Shown piece after piece: positions 9,182 to 19,150 of a DNA stretch of 64,000 nt. Position 1 is the stretch's first letter. Every line of letters begins with the position of its first letter. Location of the stretch: positions 447,586 to 511,585 of the forward strand of contig QCHF01000002.1 in the NCBI GenBank assembly GCA_003279605.1. Direction: 5' to 3'. A program made the position numbers and the translations under genes. The notes under the pieces are model-generated. The model worked only from the letters and a program-made list of their open reading frames with translations. It was not told the DNA's origin and did no database searches. This DNA comes from SAR86 cluster bacterium AG-390-O18. GTDB taxonomy: Bacteria > Pseudomonadota > Gammaproteobacteria > Magnimaribacterales > AG-339-G14.

Positions 9182-10174
9182 ATGACAGACAATTTTGACA
9201 TTATCAAAGACTTCTTAACTCCAAAAGAAATCATTGTGGAGGAGGTAAATCCTAACCATTCAAAAATTATTTTAGAGCCTTTAGAAAGGGGATTCGGCCA
9301 TACTTTGGGGAATGCTTTAAGAAGAATCATTTTATCTTCTATACCTGGCTCATGTATTGTGGAGGCAAAAATTGATGGGGTTTTGCATGAATTTTCAACA
9401 ATTGATGGAGTTGCAGAAGACGTCATAAATATCCTTCTAAATTTAAAAGGTATAGCCGTTCGAATGATGGATGTCGAAGAGGCAGAATTGTCTGTAGAGA
9501 AATCCGGAACAGGAAAGTTAACTGCAGGAGATTTTGAACTTCCTGCTGGAATAGAAGTTATAAACCCAGATCATAAGATTGCTACTCTTGCAGATAACGG
9601 AAGTATAAAAATGTCTATCAAAGTTCAAAAGGGTAGAGGTTATGATCCAGTAATAATTTCTGCTACTGAGGAAGAAGAAAGCAAAGAAGTCGGTCTGTTA
9701 AGATTAGATGCTTCTTACTCGCCAATAGAAAAAGTGGCTTATCAAGTTGAAAATACAAGGGTAGAAAACAGAACAGATCTGGATAAGCTTATTTTAGATG
9801 TACATACAAATGGTACGATTGACCCAGAAGAAATCTTAAGGTTAGCAGCAACTATTTTGCAAAGACAGCTAATTGCATTTGCTGAATTAGGGTTTGAAAC
9901 TGAAGAGGAAGAGGAGGAGGAGATACCTCCAGTTGATCCAATCATGCTTCGACCTGTTGATGAATTAGAACTTACCGTTAGGTCAGCAAATTGCTTGAAA
10001 GTAGAGAAAATTTATTACATCGGTGATCTCGTTACTAGAAAAGAATCTGATTTATTAAAAACACCCAACCTCGGAAGAAAGTCCTTGAATGAAATTAAAG
10101 ACGTATTGGCTGCTAGGGGCTTATCTTTGGGATTAGAGTTAGATAACTGGCCGCCTTCAAATATAGAGAGTTAA
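9182..10174 (+). CDS. rpoA: RNA polymerase subunit alpha
   Basis: The alpha subunit nucleates polymerase assembly (N-terminal domain) and contacts UP elements and activators (C-terminal domain). The 330 residues contain [20 protein letters not shown] in the N-terminal domain and [10 protein letters not shown] plus [16 protein letters not shown] in the C-terminal domain; the arginine of VRSAN is the DNA-contacting residue in E. coli. The linker near residues 240-250 is a run of glutamates not seen in E. coli. A GAGGA site lies five bases before the ATG. The stop shares a base with rplQ. Confidence 0.98.
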   Translation: MTDNFDIIKDFLTPKEIIVEEVNPNHSKIILEPLERGFGHTLGNALRRIILSSIPGSCIVEAKIDGVLHEFSTIDGVAEDVINILLNLKGIAVRMMDVEEAELSVEKSGTGKLTAGDFELPAGIEVINPDHKIATLADNGSIKMSIKVQKGRGYDPVIISATEEEESKEVGLLRLDASYSPIEKVAYQVENTRVENRTDLDKLILDVHTNGTIDPEEILRLAATILQRQLIAFAELGFETEEEEEEEIPPVDPIMLRPVDELELTVRSANCLKVEKIYYIGDLVTRKESDLLKTPNLGRKSLNEIKDVLAARGLSLGLELDNWPPSNIES

Positions 10175-10581
10175 TGAGTAATTTAAAAAGAGGCAGAACT
10201 TTTGGTAGGAATAGTTCCAGAAGAAAGGCACTATTTCAATCTTTAGCTATTTCTCTTATAGAACATGAAGGGATTAAAACAACTTTGCCCAAAGCCAAAG
10301 AATTAAGGTCATTAATTGAACCTTTGATAACTCTTGCTAAAGATGATTCTGTAAGTAACCGAAGACTCGCTTTTTCAAAGATAGGAAATAAGTCTGCGGT
10401 AGGAAAACTTTTCTCTGATTTAGGTCCAAGATTCAAAGATAGACCTGGAGGCTATTCAAGAATAATTAAGATCGGTTTCAGAAAAGGAGACGCCGCTCCT
10501 ATTGCTTTTATTGAGCTTGTAGACAGATCTATAGTGGACGAGACTGTTTCTGAAGCACCAGCAGAGCCAGAAAAAGCATAG
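10174..10581 (+). CDS. rplQ: 50S ribosomal protein L17
   Basis: Last gene of the alpha operon. L17 is a surface protein of the 50S subunit. The 135 residues hold the conserved [12 protein letters not shown]-like opening ([21 protein letters not shown]) and the [22 protein letters not shown] block. A short acidic tail rich in Glu, Ala and Pro extends beyond the E. coli end. The start overlaps the rpoA stop by one base; uvrA converges from the other side after 24 bases. Confidence 0.97.
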   Translation: MSNLKRGRTFGRNSSRRKALFQSLAISLIEHEGIKTTLPKAKELRSLIEPLITLAKDDSVSNRRLAFSKIGNKSAVGKLFSDLGPRFKDRPGGYSRIIKIGFRKGDAAPIAFIELVDRSIVDETVSEAPAEPEKA

Positions 10582-10605
10582 TCTGATTTTTTTACTCTAA
10601 GTAAT

Positions 10606-13407
10606 TTATAAAAATTTTCCGGTATAGGACTTTTTACATTTAGCTAGTTGACTAGTATTTCCTACTGCAACTATCTCTCCACCACCGTTTCCTCCTTCAG
10701 GTCCAATATCTATAATCCAATCAGAGTTTCTAATAACATCTAGGTTATGTTCAATCACTACAATTGTATTTCCCTGAGAATTTAGTTTCTGCAGAACATC
10801 CATCAAAAGCTGGACATCATGAAAATGCAAACCCGTCGTAGGCTCATCTAATAAATAGATTGTTTTTCCTGTAGAAGTTTTAGAGAGTTCTTTAGCTAAC
10901 TTAACTCTTTGAGCTTCTCCTCCAGATAAAGTAGTAGCTGGCTGTCCTAACCTCAAATAGCCAAGGCCCACTTGATTTAAAGTATCGAGTTTTTTCTTAA
11001 TTTTTGGGACGGCTTCAAAAAACATAGTTGCTTGTTCAACAGTCATATTTAAAACTTCTGAAATATTTTTACCTTTATATTTAACTGTTAGGGTTTCATT
11101 GTTATATCTCTTTCCATTACATACATCACATTTAACATAAACATCTGGAAGAAAATGCATTTCTACTTTTATCATTCCATCTCCTTCACAGGCTTCACAT
11201 CTTCCCCCTCTGACATTGAAGCTGAATCTTCCAGGTTTATATCCCTTAGCTCTTGCCTCTTGTGTTCCAGCAAAAAGTTCTCTTATCGGTGTAAAAATAC
11301 CTGTATAAGTTACTGGATTAGATCGAGGAGTTCTACCAATAGGACTTTGACTAATTTCAATCACTTTATCTATAAGTTCTGTTCCTTCTATTTTTTCAAA
11401 TGCCTCAGTTTTCATAGAGCTTTTACTTAAAATATTCGATAGAGCGGGGTAAAGCGTTTGATTTATCAAGGTAGATTTTCCAGAACCAGAGACTCCTGTT
11501 ATGGAAATTATATTCCCTAGGGGAATTTCTAAATCTATATTCTTGAGATTATTTCCTGAACATCCTGATAACTTAATTTTTCCTTTATCTGTAATTTTTT
11601 TCTTTTTTTCTATTTGAATTCTTTTTTTTCCAAAAACATATTGAGACGTAAGAGAGTTTTTAGCCTTTTTAAGAGATTCAATATTACCGGAGAAACAAAT
11701 TTCTCCTCCATGAATCCCTGCTTTTGGTCCTATATCTATAATGTGGTCTGCTTCTTCAATTGTTTCTTGATCATGTTCTACGACTATTACAGTATTACCC
11801 AGTTCCTTCAGTCTTTTAAGAGTAGATAAAAGTTTTTTATTATCTCTTTGATGCAAGCCAATAGAAGGTTCATCAAGTATGTAGGTTACACCCACTAGGC
11901 CTGCACCAATTTGAGAGGCAAGCCTTATTCTTTGTGCTTCACCTCCGCTTAAAGTTTCAGCACTTCTAGAAAGTGTTAGGTAGTTAAGACCTACATCAGA
12001 AAGGAAGGTTAAACGTTCTTTTATCTCTTTAATTATTTTTATTGCTATTTCACCCTTTACTCCTGTTAAAGAAAGCTTTCTAAAAAAACTAAGAGCATCG
12101 CCAATTGTCATCCCTACAATTTCAGGTAAAGAATATTTATTTATAAAGACACTTCTTGCTTCTAAATTTAATCTGGTTCCGCCGCAGTCATCACAGATGG
12201 TATTAGTCATAAATTTTGCATAATATTCCCGTCTAAAATTGGAATCTGTATCTCCAAGTCTCCTTTCAATATTTCTTACAATGCCTTCAAATGGCTTAAA
12301 TATTTCTCTTTTGAAACCTCTTTTGGAAACATAACTAAAATCAACTTCATCGTTGCTTCCATAAAGGACGATCTCTTTTTCTTTTTCTAACAGGTCTTCG
12401 AAAGGTGTATCCAGAGAAAACCCAAAAGTTTGACTGACTCTATTTAAGAGGTATCTATTATGATAGGTGTGACTTGCATCCCAATCTTTAATGGCTCCTT
12501 GATTAAGACTTAGTTCTGGCCTAACAATTAATTTTGAAAGATCTATTTTAGATTTATATCCTAAACCATCGCAGGATGGACAAGCACCTGATGGACTATT
12601 GAATGAAAATAATCTTGGCTCTAATTCTTGAATGCTAAAACCGCATTTGGGACAAGCCATTTTAGTCGAAAATGCATCAAAGCTTTTTTCGTCATCCATG
12701 TCCTGAATTTCTATCAATCCATTAGATTCAGAAACACATGTCTCTAAAGATTGTATGAGACGACTATTATTTTTTGAATCAACAGTGAGTCTATCAACCA
12801 CGATGGAGATTGAATGTTTTTTATTTTTATCTAGTTTGATTTGATCGCTTAAATCATAAACTACTCCATTCACAATTACTCTTACATATCCTTTCATAAG
12901 AAGGTCATTAAATAAGTTCAAATGCTCGCCTTTTTGCTCTTTAACTAAAGGAGCTAAAATAAAAACTCTTTTTTTATTAAAAGTTTTTAGTATTTTTTTA
13001 CTTATTTGGTCAATGGTTTGTCCTTCAAGAGAGATATTATGATCTAGGCATTTTGCAGTGCCTGACCTAGCATAAAGAAGCCTTAGATAATCATAAATTT
13101 CTGTCACAGTTCCAACCGTTGATCTAGGATTATGAGAAGTTGATTTTTGCTCAATGGATATCGCGGGAGATAATCCTTCTATAGTATCAACCTCAGGTTT
13201 ATCCATGACGGAAAGGAATTGTCTGGCATAAGCGGAAAGAGATTCTACATATCTTCTTTGTCCTTCAGCATACAAAGTATCAAAAGCAAGTGAGGATTTT
13301 CCTGAACCCGATAAGCCGGTTATCACAGTCAATTTATCTCTAGGTATATCTAAATCGATATTTTTAAGATTATGTTGTTTGGCGCCTTTGACATGGATAA
13401 ATTTCAT
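10606..13407 (-). CDS. uvrA: Excinuclease ABC subunit UvrA
   Basis: UvrA is the damage-sensing ATPase of nucleotide excision repair and loads UvrB. The 933 residues show two ABC ATPase modules. Walker A of the first is GLSGSGKSS at residues 31-39; the second is GVSGSGKST near residue 633. Each has an LSGGEAQR signature. Two four-cysteine zinc modules are intact (CPKCGF...CPSCDGLG near 255-285 and CEACEGDG...CDVCNGKR near 740-770). It diverges from ssb, the arrangement also seen in E. coli, but the 47-base spacer holds no recognisable LexA box. Confidence 0.98.
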   Translation of the reverse strand: MKFIHVKGAKQHNLKNIDLDIPRDKLTVITGLSGSGKSSLAFDTLYAEGQRRYVESLSAYARQFLSVMDKPEVDTIEGLSPAISIEQKSTSHNPRSTVGTVTEIYDYLRLLYARSGTAKCLDHNISLEGQTIDQISKKILKTFNKKRVFILAPLVKEQKGEHLNLFNDLLMKGYVRVIVNGVVYDLSDQIKLDKNKKHSISIVVDRLTVDSKNNSRLIQSLETCVSESNGLIEIQDMDDEKSFDAFSTKMACPKCGFSIQELEPRLFSFNSPSGACPSCDGLGYKSKIDLSKLIVRPELSLNQGAIKDWDASHTYHNRYLLNRVSQTFGFSLDTPFEDLLEKEKEIVLYGSNDEVDFSYVSKRGFKREIFKPFEGIVRNIERRLGDTDSNFRREYYAKFMTNTICDDCGGTRLNLEARSVFINKYSLPEIVGMTIGDALSFFRKLSLTGVKGEIAIKIIKEIKERLTFLSDVGLNYLTLSRSAETLSGGEAQRIRLASQIGAGLVGVTYILDEPSIGLHQRDNKKLLSTLKRLKELGNTVIVVEHDQETIEEADHIIDIGPKAGIHGGEICFSGNIESLKKAKNSLTSQYVFGKKRIQIEKKKKITDKGKIKLSGCSGNNLKNIDLEIPLGNIISITGVSGSGKSTLINQTLYPALSNILSKSSMKTEAFEKIEGTELIDKVIEISQSPIGRTPRSNPVTYTGIFTPIRELFAGTQEARAKGYKPGRFSFNVRGGRCEACEGDGMIKVEMHFLPDVYVKCDVCNGKRYNNETLTVKYKGKNISEVLNMTVEQATMFFEAVPKIKKKLDTLNQVGLGYLRLGQPATTLSGGEAQRVKLAKELSKTSTGKTIYLLDEPTTGLHFHDVQLLMDVLQKLNSQGNTIVVIEHNLDVIRNSDWIIDIGPEGGNGGGEIVAVGNTSQLAKCKKSYTGKFL

Positions 13408-13454
13408 TTATTTAATTTTTCTTTTAGATTAGACTAACTTATCAGATATCAATT

Positions 13455-13898
13455 ATGGCTCAAAGTGGAATAAATAAGGTTATATTACTTGGAAATTTAG
13501 GACAGGATCCTGAAGTCAGATATACAGCTGGAGGCGTGCCAATAGCAAATATATCTATTGCTACCTCAAACAGCTGGAAGGATAAAAACTCTGGAGAGAC
13601 TGTAGAACAAACTGAGTGGCATAGAATTGTTTTTTTCAATCGTCTTGCAGAAATTGTTGAACAATATCTTAAAAAAGGTTCAAAAATATATGTAGAAGGT
13701 CAATTAAGAACTAACTCCTGGGAAGATAAAAATACTGGAGAAAAAAAATTTAGAACTGAAATTGTTGCAAGAGAAATGCAAATGCTTAGTTCTAGAGGAG
13801 AGATGAGCCAGCAGAATCAGGACTCAGGATTTGATCAGTCTTCGCAAAATTCTCAAGAAGAAAGTGTGCCATGGGACGACGAAGATATACCTTTTTAA
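13455..13898 (+). CDS. ssb: Single-stranded DNA-binding protein SSB
   Basis: SSB coats single-stranded DNA and recruits replication and repair proteins. The 147 residues contain an N-terminal OB fold ([21 protein letters not shown], then [15 protein letters not shown]) up to about residue 112, a short Gln/Ser-rich linker, and the acidic tip DDEDIPF. In known systems that tip binds the chi subunit among others, and a chi gene (holC) is present in this window. Its stop overlaps the converging fabB gene by four bases. Confidence 0.97.
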   Translation: MAQSGINKVILLGNLGQDPEVRYTAGGVPIANISIATSNSWKDKNSGETVEQTEWHRIVFFNRLAEIVEQYLKKGSKIYVEGQLRTNSWEDKNTGEKKFRTEIVAREMQMLSSRGEMSQQNQDSGFDQSSQNSQEESVPWDDEDIPF

Positions 13899-15118
13899 TT
13901 CTCGTATTTAGAAAGAACTAAACTCACATTAGTTCCACCAAAACCAAAACTATTACTCATAAAAGAATTAAATTCTTTTTCCAAAGATTTTTCGGGAATA
14001 TTTATGCCATCTGCTTCAGGAATGGGATTAGTTAAATTTTTATTTCCAGCGATGAAGTTTCCATTCATCATAAGTATGCTGTAAATGCATTCTTGCACAC
14101 CTGCTGCACCTAAAGTGTGTCCAGTAAGGGATTTTGTTGAACTTACTATTGGAATATCATTTTTGAATACTGATTTTATAGCATTCAACTCAATAGGATC
14201 TCCAGCAGGGGTAGAAGTTCCATGGGCATTAAGATAATCAATAGATTTTAGACCACTCATTTCCAAAGATTTTTTCATACAATTTTTCGCCCCTTCACCA
14301 GATGGAGCAACCATATCATCCCCATCCGATGTTGCTGAGTATCCTTTTATTTCTGCATATATTTTTGCTTTTCTTGACAAGGCATGTTCCAGTTCTTCAA
14401 CTATCAAAATTCCTCCTCCACCTGAAATTACAAAACCATCCCTATTTTCGTCGAAAGGCCTTGAAGCTGCAGTTGGATTTTCGTTGAAATTACTAGATAA
14501 AGCTCCCATCGCATCGAACAATCCAGATTGTGTCCAATGTTCATCTTCTGCTCCTCCTGCAATAATCACATCTTGATTACCAAGTTGGATCTGCTCCCAA
14601 GCAGAACCTATGCAGTGAGCGCTGGTAGAGCAAGCTGATGAGATTGAGAAATTTACTCCTTTGATTTTTAAAGAAGTAGCCAGGCAAGCCGAAACTGTAC
14701 TTCCCATAGTTTGGGTTACTCGATAAGGACCAATTCTTTTAACTCCTTTTTCTCTTAATATATCTGCTGCATCGACTTGGCTTCGGGAAGATGCTCCGCC
14801 AGAACCCGCGATAACTCCTATCCTATCCGTCTTAAAGATACTTTCTGGTAATTCAGAGTCCCTTAATGCATCTAAAGCACTTATATAGGAATAAGCTGCA
14901 GCTTCTCCCATAAATCTAAATAATTTTCTATCTATTAAATCTTTTAGATTAATTAAAATGGATCCAGAAATTTTGCTTCTAAATCCTAAATCATCGTATT
15001 CATCATTTTTAGATATTCCCGAGTTACCTTGTCTCAATGATTCAGATATTTCATCTAAGTTATTTCCAATACAGGAAACTGAACCCATTCCTGTGATAAC
15101 TGCTCTTTTTTTTATCAT
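13895..15118 (-). CDS. fabB: 3-oxoacyl-ACP synthase I
   Basis: FabB condenses malonyl-ACP with acyl-ACP and, with FabA, makes unsaturated fatty acids. I start it at the ATG one base after the fabA stop, giving 407 residues that begin [12 protein letters not shown] as in E. coli (406). An open frame extends eleven codons further up into fabA but looks wrong. The catalytic triad is visible at C163 (SSACSTSAH), H299 ([12 protein letters not shown]) and H334 (GHTLGAAG), with K329 nearby. Confidence 0.97.
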   Translation of the reverse strand: MIKKRAVITGMGSVSCIGNNLDEISESLRQGNSGISKNDEYDDLGFRSKISGSILINLKDLIDRKLFRFMGEAAAYSYISALDALRDSELPESIFKTDRIGVIAGSGGASSRSQVDAADILREKGVKRIGPYRVTQTMGSTVSACLATSLKIKGVNFSISSACSTSAHCIGSAWEQIQLGNQDVIIAGGAEDEHWTQSGLFDAMGALSSNFNENPTAASRPFDENRDGFVISGGGGILIVEELEHALSRKAKIYAEIKGYSATSDGDDMVAPSGEGAKNCMKKSLEMSGLKSIDYLNAHGTSTPAGDPIELNAIKSVFKNDIPIVSSTKSLTGHTLGAAGVQECIYSILMMNGNFIAGNKNLTNPIPEADGINIPEKSLEKEFNSFMSNSFGFGGTNVSLVLSKYEN

Positions 15119-15119
15119 T

Positions 15120-15641
15120 TTAGAAATTTTGTGGATCTTCAAATAAACCAACTCTTAAATCTTTGGCAGAATAAATTTCTTTTCCATCGACAAACATTAA
15201 TCCATCAGCGAATCCAATGACAAGCTTTTGTTTTCTGACCTTTTTTATACTGATTTTGTATTCAACCAGTTTAGCTTTTGGTAGTACTTGGCCATAAAAT
15301 TTCACTTGTCCTGAACCTAGTGCTCTTCCAATGCCACTACTACCTTCCCATAAAAGATAAAAACCTAATAATTGCCACATTGCATCAAGTCCAAGACAAC
15401 CTGGCATAACCGGATCTGTTGAAAAGTGACAGTCAAAAAACCAAAGCTCAGGAGTTATGTCCAGCTCACCTTGAATTTCTCCATTATTGTAATCACCTTT
15501 AGAATCATTGATTTCAACAATTCTATCCATCATCAACATTTCATTATTAGGCAATCTTCCATTTCCCGGCCCAAATAAATCACCATCTGAGCAAGCTATA
15601 AGCTCATCTTTAGAAAAATTATTTTTATTTTTTAAATCCAT
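15120..15641 (-). CDS. fabA: Bifunctional 3-hydroxydecanoyl-ACP dehydratase/isomerase
   Basis: FabA dehydrates 3-hydroxydecanoyl-ACP and isomerises the double bond, the branch point of anaerobic unsaturated fatty acid synthesis. The 173 residues match E. coli in length. Active-site H72 ([13 protein letters not shown]) and D86 ([11 protein letters not shown]) are present. It is the first gene of a fabA-fabB pair whose pairing itself supports the FabA, not FabZ, assignment. The 86-base divergent spacer to rplU probably contains both promoters. Confidence 0.97.
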   Translation of the reverse strand: MDLKNKNNFSKDELIACSDGDLFGPGNGRLPNNEMLMMDRIVEINDSKGDYNNGEIQGELDITPELWFFDCHFSTDPVMPGCLGLDAMWQLLGFYLLWEGSSGIGRALGSGQVKFYGQVLPKAKLVEYKISIKKVRKQKLVIGFADGLMFVDGKEIYSAKDLRVGLFEDPQNF

Positions 15642-15672
15642 TTTTAATCAATTATCATACCTTTCTTAAAGA

Positions 15673-15699
15673 TTGCGAGGAAAGACTTTATCCTATACT
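15673..15699 (+). promoter_or_regulatory. Candidate promoter for rplU-rpmA-obgE-proB
   Basis: In the fabA-rplU divergent spacer, TATACT (15694-15699) is a good -10 element, with TTGCGA (15673-15678) as a weaker -35 at a short 15-base spacing. It would place the transcript start about 20 bases before the rplU ATG. Seen by eye only. Confidence 0.45.
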
Positions 15700-15727
15700 A
15701 TTCGCTTCTATTTTGTAATTTGTAAAG

Positions 15728-16045
15728 ATGTACGCAGTAATAAAAAGCGGAGGAAAGCAACATAAAGTTTCAGAAGGAGAAGAAATTCTTCTTGAAAAAA
15801 TATCTTTAGATGAAGGACAAGGGATTGAGTTTTCTGAAGTTTTAGCTGTAAACAAAGACGGTACTTTAAATGTGGGTAAACCACTCTTAAAGGGAGCAAT
15901 CGTAAAGGGCAAGGTAATAAACCATATCAAGACAAAAAAAATTACTGTTATAAAAATGAAAAGAAGAAAAGATTACAGAAAAAAACAAGGACATAGGCAG
16001 AATTTAACAAAAGTAAAAATTGAATCTATAAGTTATGGCGCATAA
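15728..16045 (+). CDS. rplU: 50S ribosomal protein L21
   Basis: L21 is a 23S rRNA-binding protein that needs L20 for assembly. The 105 residues start [18 protein letters not shown] and include the C-terminal [23 protein letters not shown] block that defines the family. It heads the conserved rplU-rpmA-obgE cluster, and its end overlaps rpmA by eleven bases. Confidence 0.98.
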   Translation: MYAVIKSGGKQHKVSEGEEILLEKISLDEGQGIEFSEVLAVNKDGTLNVGKPLLKGAIVKGKVINHIKTKKITVIKMKRRKDYRKKQGHRQNLTKVKIESISYGA

Positions 16046-16295
16046 GAAAGCAGGCGGAAGCTCCAGAAACGGAAGAGATTCTGAGTCAAAGAGGCTTGGA
16101 GTCAAAAGATATGGCGGCCAAGCAGTTTCCGCTGGAGAAATACTCGTCAGGCAAAGAGGAACAAAATTTCATCCTGGGCATAACGTTGGAATCGGAAAAG
16201 ACCATACTCTTTTTGCAAAATGTGATGGAAAAGTTTTCTTTAATAAAAAAGGAAAAAACCTCAAACAATTTGTCAATATAGAATCAACCTCATAA
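16035..16295 (+). CDS. rpmA: 50S ribosomal protein L27
   Basis: L27 reaches the peptidyl transferase centre with its N-terminus. The 86 residues start [22 protein letters not shown] and continue with [23 protein letters not shown], the classical L27 sequence. There is no N-terminal cleavage extension of the Firmicutes kind. The start lies inside the last codons of rplU. Confidence 0.98.
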   Translation: MAHKKAGGSSRNGRDSESKRLGVKRYGGQAVSAGEILVRQRGTKFHPGHNVGIGKDHTLFAKCDGKVFFNKKGKNLKQFVNIESTS

Positions 16296-16299
16296 TGTC

Positions 16300-17316
16300 A
16301 TGCGCTTCATTGATGAAGCAGTAATTGAAATATCATCTGGAGATGGCGGTAATGGCTGTCTTAGTTTCCGTCGTGAGAAATTCATTCCAAAAGGAGGGCC
16401 CGACGGTGGCGATGGTGGAAAAGGCGGTAATATTAATTTTATTGCAAAAGAATCTTTGCATACTTTGCAAGATTTTAAACTTAAAAGAAAATACAAAGCC
16501 CAAAACGGCCGACAAGGAAAAGGCAAAAATATGCATGGAAAGGATGGTGAAGATACCATCTTAAAGGTGCCCTTAGGAACCGTATTAATAAATGATGAAA
16601 CGGATGAACTTCTTTGCGATCTTACTAAATCCAATGAGGTATACACAGCTGTAAAAGGAGGGACAGGAGGTCTTGGCAATGCTAGGTTTAAGACATCAAC
16701 CAATAGAGCTCCAAGAAAAACCACTGAAGGAAAATTAGGAGAAATAGTAAAAGTAAGATTGGAGTTAAAAGTCCTAGCAGATGTAGGTCTTCTAGGTAAG
16801 CCTAATGCAGGAAAATCAACTTTAATTTCAAAAATATCTTCAGCAAAACCTAAAATTGCTGATTATCCTTTCACAACATTAAGCCCTAATTTAGGCGTGG
16901 TTAAGATAAATAGTTATTCAAGTTTTGTAGTAGCCGATATACCAGGATTAATTCCAGGAGCATCAGAAGGTATTGGGTTGGGAATAGATTTTTTGAAGCA
17001 TCTTTCTAGAGTAGAAATACTTTTACATCTTATAGATGTCGAGGAAGGAGACTCTGAAAGGATTAAAAAAGATTTTGATGATATTAATAAAGAATTAGAA
17101 GAATATAGTGAAGAGCTTAATCAAAAAGAACAGTGGGTTGTAATAAGTAAAATCGATAAAATTTCTGAAGATAAAAGAAAACATATAGAAAAAGAATCAA
17201 AAAAACTTTTTAGCAGAAAAAATATCTTTTATGTATCATCGATTTCTGGATCAGGTTTAGAGAACATAATTCAAAGCATAGGAAATAGACTAGCAAATGA
17301 AAAAAATAAATCATAA
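16300..17316 (+). CDS. obgE: Obg-family GTPase ObgE/CgtA
   Basis: A GTPase that acts in late 50S assembly and stress control. The first 160 residues form the glycine-rich Obg fold (GDGGNGCLSFRREKFIPKGGPDGGDGG). The G domain follows with P-loop GKPNAGKS at 166-173 and G3 motif DIPG at 213-216; a further G motif reads SKIDK. At 338 residues it lacks the long acidic C-terminal tail of E. coli ObgE (390). The stop lies 20 bases inside proB. Confidence 0.97.
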   Translation: MRFIDEAVIEISSGDGGNGCLSFRREKFIPKGGPDGGDGGKGGNINFIAKESLHTLQDFKLKRKYKAQNGRQGKGKNMHGKDGEDTILKVPLGTVLINDETDELLCDLTKSNEVYTAVKGGTGGLGNARFKTSTNRAPRKTTEGKLGEIVKVRLELKVLADVGLLGKPNAGKSTLISKISSAKPKIADYPFTTLSPNLGVVKINSYSSFVVADIPGLIPGASEGIGLGIDFLKHLSRVEILLHLIDVEEGDSERIKKDFDDINKELEEYSEELNQKEQWVVISKIDKISEDKRKHIEKESKKLFSRKNIFYVSSISGSGLENIIQSIGNRLANEKNKS

Positions 17317-18082
17317 AAAACTAATTGTAATCAAAGCTGGATCAAGCCTAACAACTTTGTCATCAGGACTGCCTAATTTGAGATTTATAAGGTCAATTTC
17401 TGAGCAAATTTTTGGGCTTTACAAAAAAGGGTTTCATATTGTTCTGGTTTCTTCAGGTGCAATTGCTCAAGGAATGAAAATATGGAATTTATCTTCCAAA
17501 CCTAAGTCGGTTGATTTTCTCCAGGCTTTATCTGCATCTGGTCAGATTGGACTTATAAATAACTATCAAAAAGAGTTTAAGAGATATGATTTAATCGCCG
17601 CACAAGTTTTACTAAGCCATTCAGATTTTGGCGTTAAAAGCCGTTCTGAAAATGCTAAAAATAGTATTTCTAACCTTATAAGGCTAGGCGCTATCCCAAT
17701 TATTAATGAAAATGATTCTATATCTACAGAAGAAATTTTAAACGGAGATAACGATAGGCTAAGCGGTAAAGTTGCAACATTATTAAGCTCAAAAAAACTA
17801 TTTATTTTGACAGATCAAGATGGACTCCATGATAAAAACCCTGATAAAAATAGAGATGCAGAATTAATTCATAAAATTAACTTGAACAAATTTGATTTTA
17901 AAAGCATATCTTTTGGTGATTCAAGTATTTTAGGAAGAGGAGGAATGACGACTAAAATAAAAGCTGCAAGAGATTACCTCAACAAGAATAATGAGGTTTG
18001 GATATTAAATGGTAATGAAAAAGGGATTATAGAAAAAGCAATGCAAAGAAAACCTATTGGAACAAAGATATACTTAGCCTAA
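17297..18082 (+). CDS. proB: Glutamate 5-kinase, short form without PUA domain
   Basis: ProB phosphorylates glutamate in the first step of proline synthesis. The 261 residues cover only the amino-acid-kinase domain: IVIKAGSSLTT at the start, VSSGAIAQGM near residue 55, NENDSIS near 140 and the GRGGMTTKIKAA segment near 215. The E. coli enzyme has a further 100-residue C-terminal PUA domain, absent here; stop and flanking genes are clean, so this is a short form rather than a break. The start overlaps obgE by 20 bases and the 3' end overlaps the converging rpsT by nine. proA is not in the window. Confidence 0.93.
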   Translation: MKKINHKKLIVIKAGSSLTTLSSGLPNLRFIRSISEQIFGLYKKGFHIVLVSSGAIAQGMKIWNLSSKPKSVDFLQALSASGQIGLINNYQKEFKRYDLIAAQVLLSHSDFGVKSRSENAKNSISNLIRLGAIPIINENDSISTEEILNGDNDRLSGKVATLLSSKKLFILTDQDGLHDKNPDKNRDAELIHKINLNKFDFKSISFGDSSILGRGGMTTKIKAARDYLNKNNEVWILNGNEKGIIEKAMQRKPIGTKIYLA

Positions 18083-18337
18083 TTTTTTTATAGATTTACT
18101 TAATCGAGACTTTTGTCGAGCAACTGCATTTTTAGGAAGGACTTTTTTGTTGGCCAGTTTATCTAAAACTTTTTGAGTTGAAATAAATATATCTTTAGCC
18201 TTTGTAGCGTCGTTTTCTGCAATAGCATCTTCAACATTTTTAATCATGGTTCTCATAGATGCCCTTTGGGAACTCTTTAAAGAATTACGAGAGTTTGCTT
18301 GCCTAGACCTTTTTTTAGCTGATTGGATATTCGCCAT
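18074..18337 (-). CDS. rpsT: 30S ribosomal protein S20
   Basis: S20 binds the 5' domain of 16S rRNA. The 87 residues start MANIQSAKKRSRQ and end KSIKKLG, aligning over their whole length with E. coli S20. The ATG is certain from that N-terminus, yet the bases just before it read CCTCCT on the coding strand, the reverse of a ribosome binding site, and the ATG lies in a small hairpin. It is the last gene of a minus-strand line smpB, ssrA, glycosyltransferase, rpsT. Confidence 0.97.
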   Translation of the reverse strand: MANIQSAKKRSRQANSRNSLKSSQRASMRTMIKNVEDAIAENDATKAKDIFISTQKVLDKLANKKVLPKNAVARQKSRLSKSIKKLG

Positions 18338-18346
18338 AGGAGGCGA
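18331..18346 (-). promoter_or_regulatory. Hairpin over the rpsT start codon with anti-Shine-Dalgarno sequence
   Basis: Read on the minus strand, TCGCC pairs with GGCGA around a six-base loop TCCTAT. The A and U of the AUG are in the loop and its G is in the stem. CCTCCT (18343-18338) occupies the place where a GGAGG site would be expected and equals the 16S rRNA 3' end. This could hinder initiation and allow feedback by S20, which is known to regulate its own synthesis in E. coli. The pairing is seen; the role is inferred. Confidence 0.5.
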
Positions 18347-18370
18347 TGATGAAGAGTATTTAGTTTATTG

Positions 18371-19138
18371 TCAACTTTCTATTTTGATTTTTGTGAATAA
18401 AAATAGCTTATAGATTAGCCTTAGAAGCTCATTTACCAATCTATAAGGAGCCATAATCCAATATCTTTTATAGAAAGGAAACTTGAACTCACTTTTTGCT
18501 TGAATATATGAATTTTTGAGATGCAGCTCTTCTTTAAGGTATACAGGAGCTGGAGAAATACTTAAAGATCTTAGATTCAAAATCCAATCTCTATCCATTG
18601 CATGGTCTATAGGAAGACTCATTTTGTTAATTTTTTTTAAAATATTTTTTGCTGCATGCCTATTTATCAAGTAACAACCTGTACCAGATTTAAATCCAAA
18701 ATTTAATGATAAAAAGAAGTCTTTATAAATTTTTTTTAATTTTAGGGGCAATCCTATTTCTTTTGTTCTATTGCTTCCTCCGCTGAGTCTTAATAAATCA
18801 AAATTAATCTTAGACTTAAGAGCGCCGTTGATTATTTCAATCATATCTTTATTAAATTCAATATCATCTTCACAGACAAGAGCCCAGTCCTCTTTGGTTT
18901 TTAGAAACTTTTTTAAGACATTTAAGTGACTAAAATAACAACCCAATTCTCCAAGGTTTGTTTTTTTACCATGCAATATATTGTATTTTAGTTCAGAATA
19001 ATTTTTATGAGGCAAAGATAAGTCTTTACCATCTACTGCCTCTTCGAGATAAAAATCTATTCCTACTTTATTAAAAGTCTCCTTTGCTGAAACTAATCTA
19101 TCATTTGCTCTTTTTAAATTTATTAAGTAAGTGATCAC
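18371..19138 (-). CDS. Glycosyltransferase family 25 (LPS/LOS sugar transferase)
   Basis: A 255-residue enzyme of the Glyco_transf_25 family, which adds sugars, often galactose, to lipooligosaccharide. Family features are the N-terminal YLINLKRANDRL, the GELGCYFSHLNVLKKFL block near residue 83 and the acidic ALVCEDDIEF motif near 107. No signal peptide; probably cytosolic. The start is a GTG with no visible ribosome binding site, only 12 bases after the tmRNA 3' end, and no other in-frame start fits the family. The acceptor sugar cannot be predicted. Confidence 0.85.
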   Translation of the reverse strand: MITYLINLKRANDRLVSAKETFNKVGIDFYLEEAVDGKDLSLPHKNYSELKYNILHGKKTNLGELGCYFSHLNVLKKFLKTKEDWALVCEDDIEFNKDMIEIINGALKSKINFDLLRLSGGSNRTKEIGLPLKLKKIYKDFFLSLNFGFKSGTGCYLINRHAAKNILKKINKMSLPIDHAMDRDWILNLRSLSISPAPVYLKEELHLKNSYIQAKSEFKFPFYKRYWIMAPYRLVNELLRLIYKLFLFTKIKIES

Positions 19139-19150
19139 AATAAAATTATT

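Noticed and set aside
9742-9945. Serine-rich frame opposite rpoA
   Set aside because: The serine run is the complement of the glutamate codons in the RpoA linker.
10582-10605. Terminator between rplQ and uvrA
   Set aside because: Only a four-base stem (TACT/AGTA) next to a T run; too weak to call.
15119-15151. Eleven extra codons at the fabB N-terminus
   Set aside because: They run back into fabA. The ATG one base after the fabA stop gives the E. coli length and N-terminus.
16290-16724. 144-codon frame opposite obgE
   Set aside because: Proline-rich product that is the complement of the glycine-rich Obg fold; a shadow of obgE.
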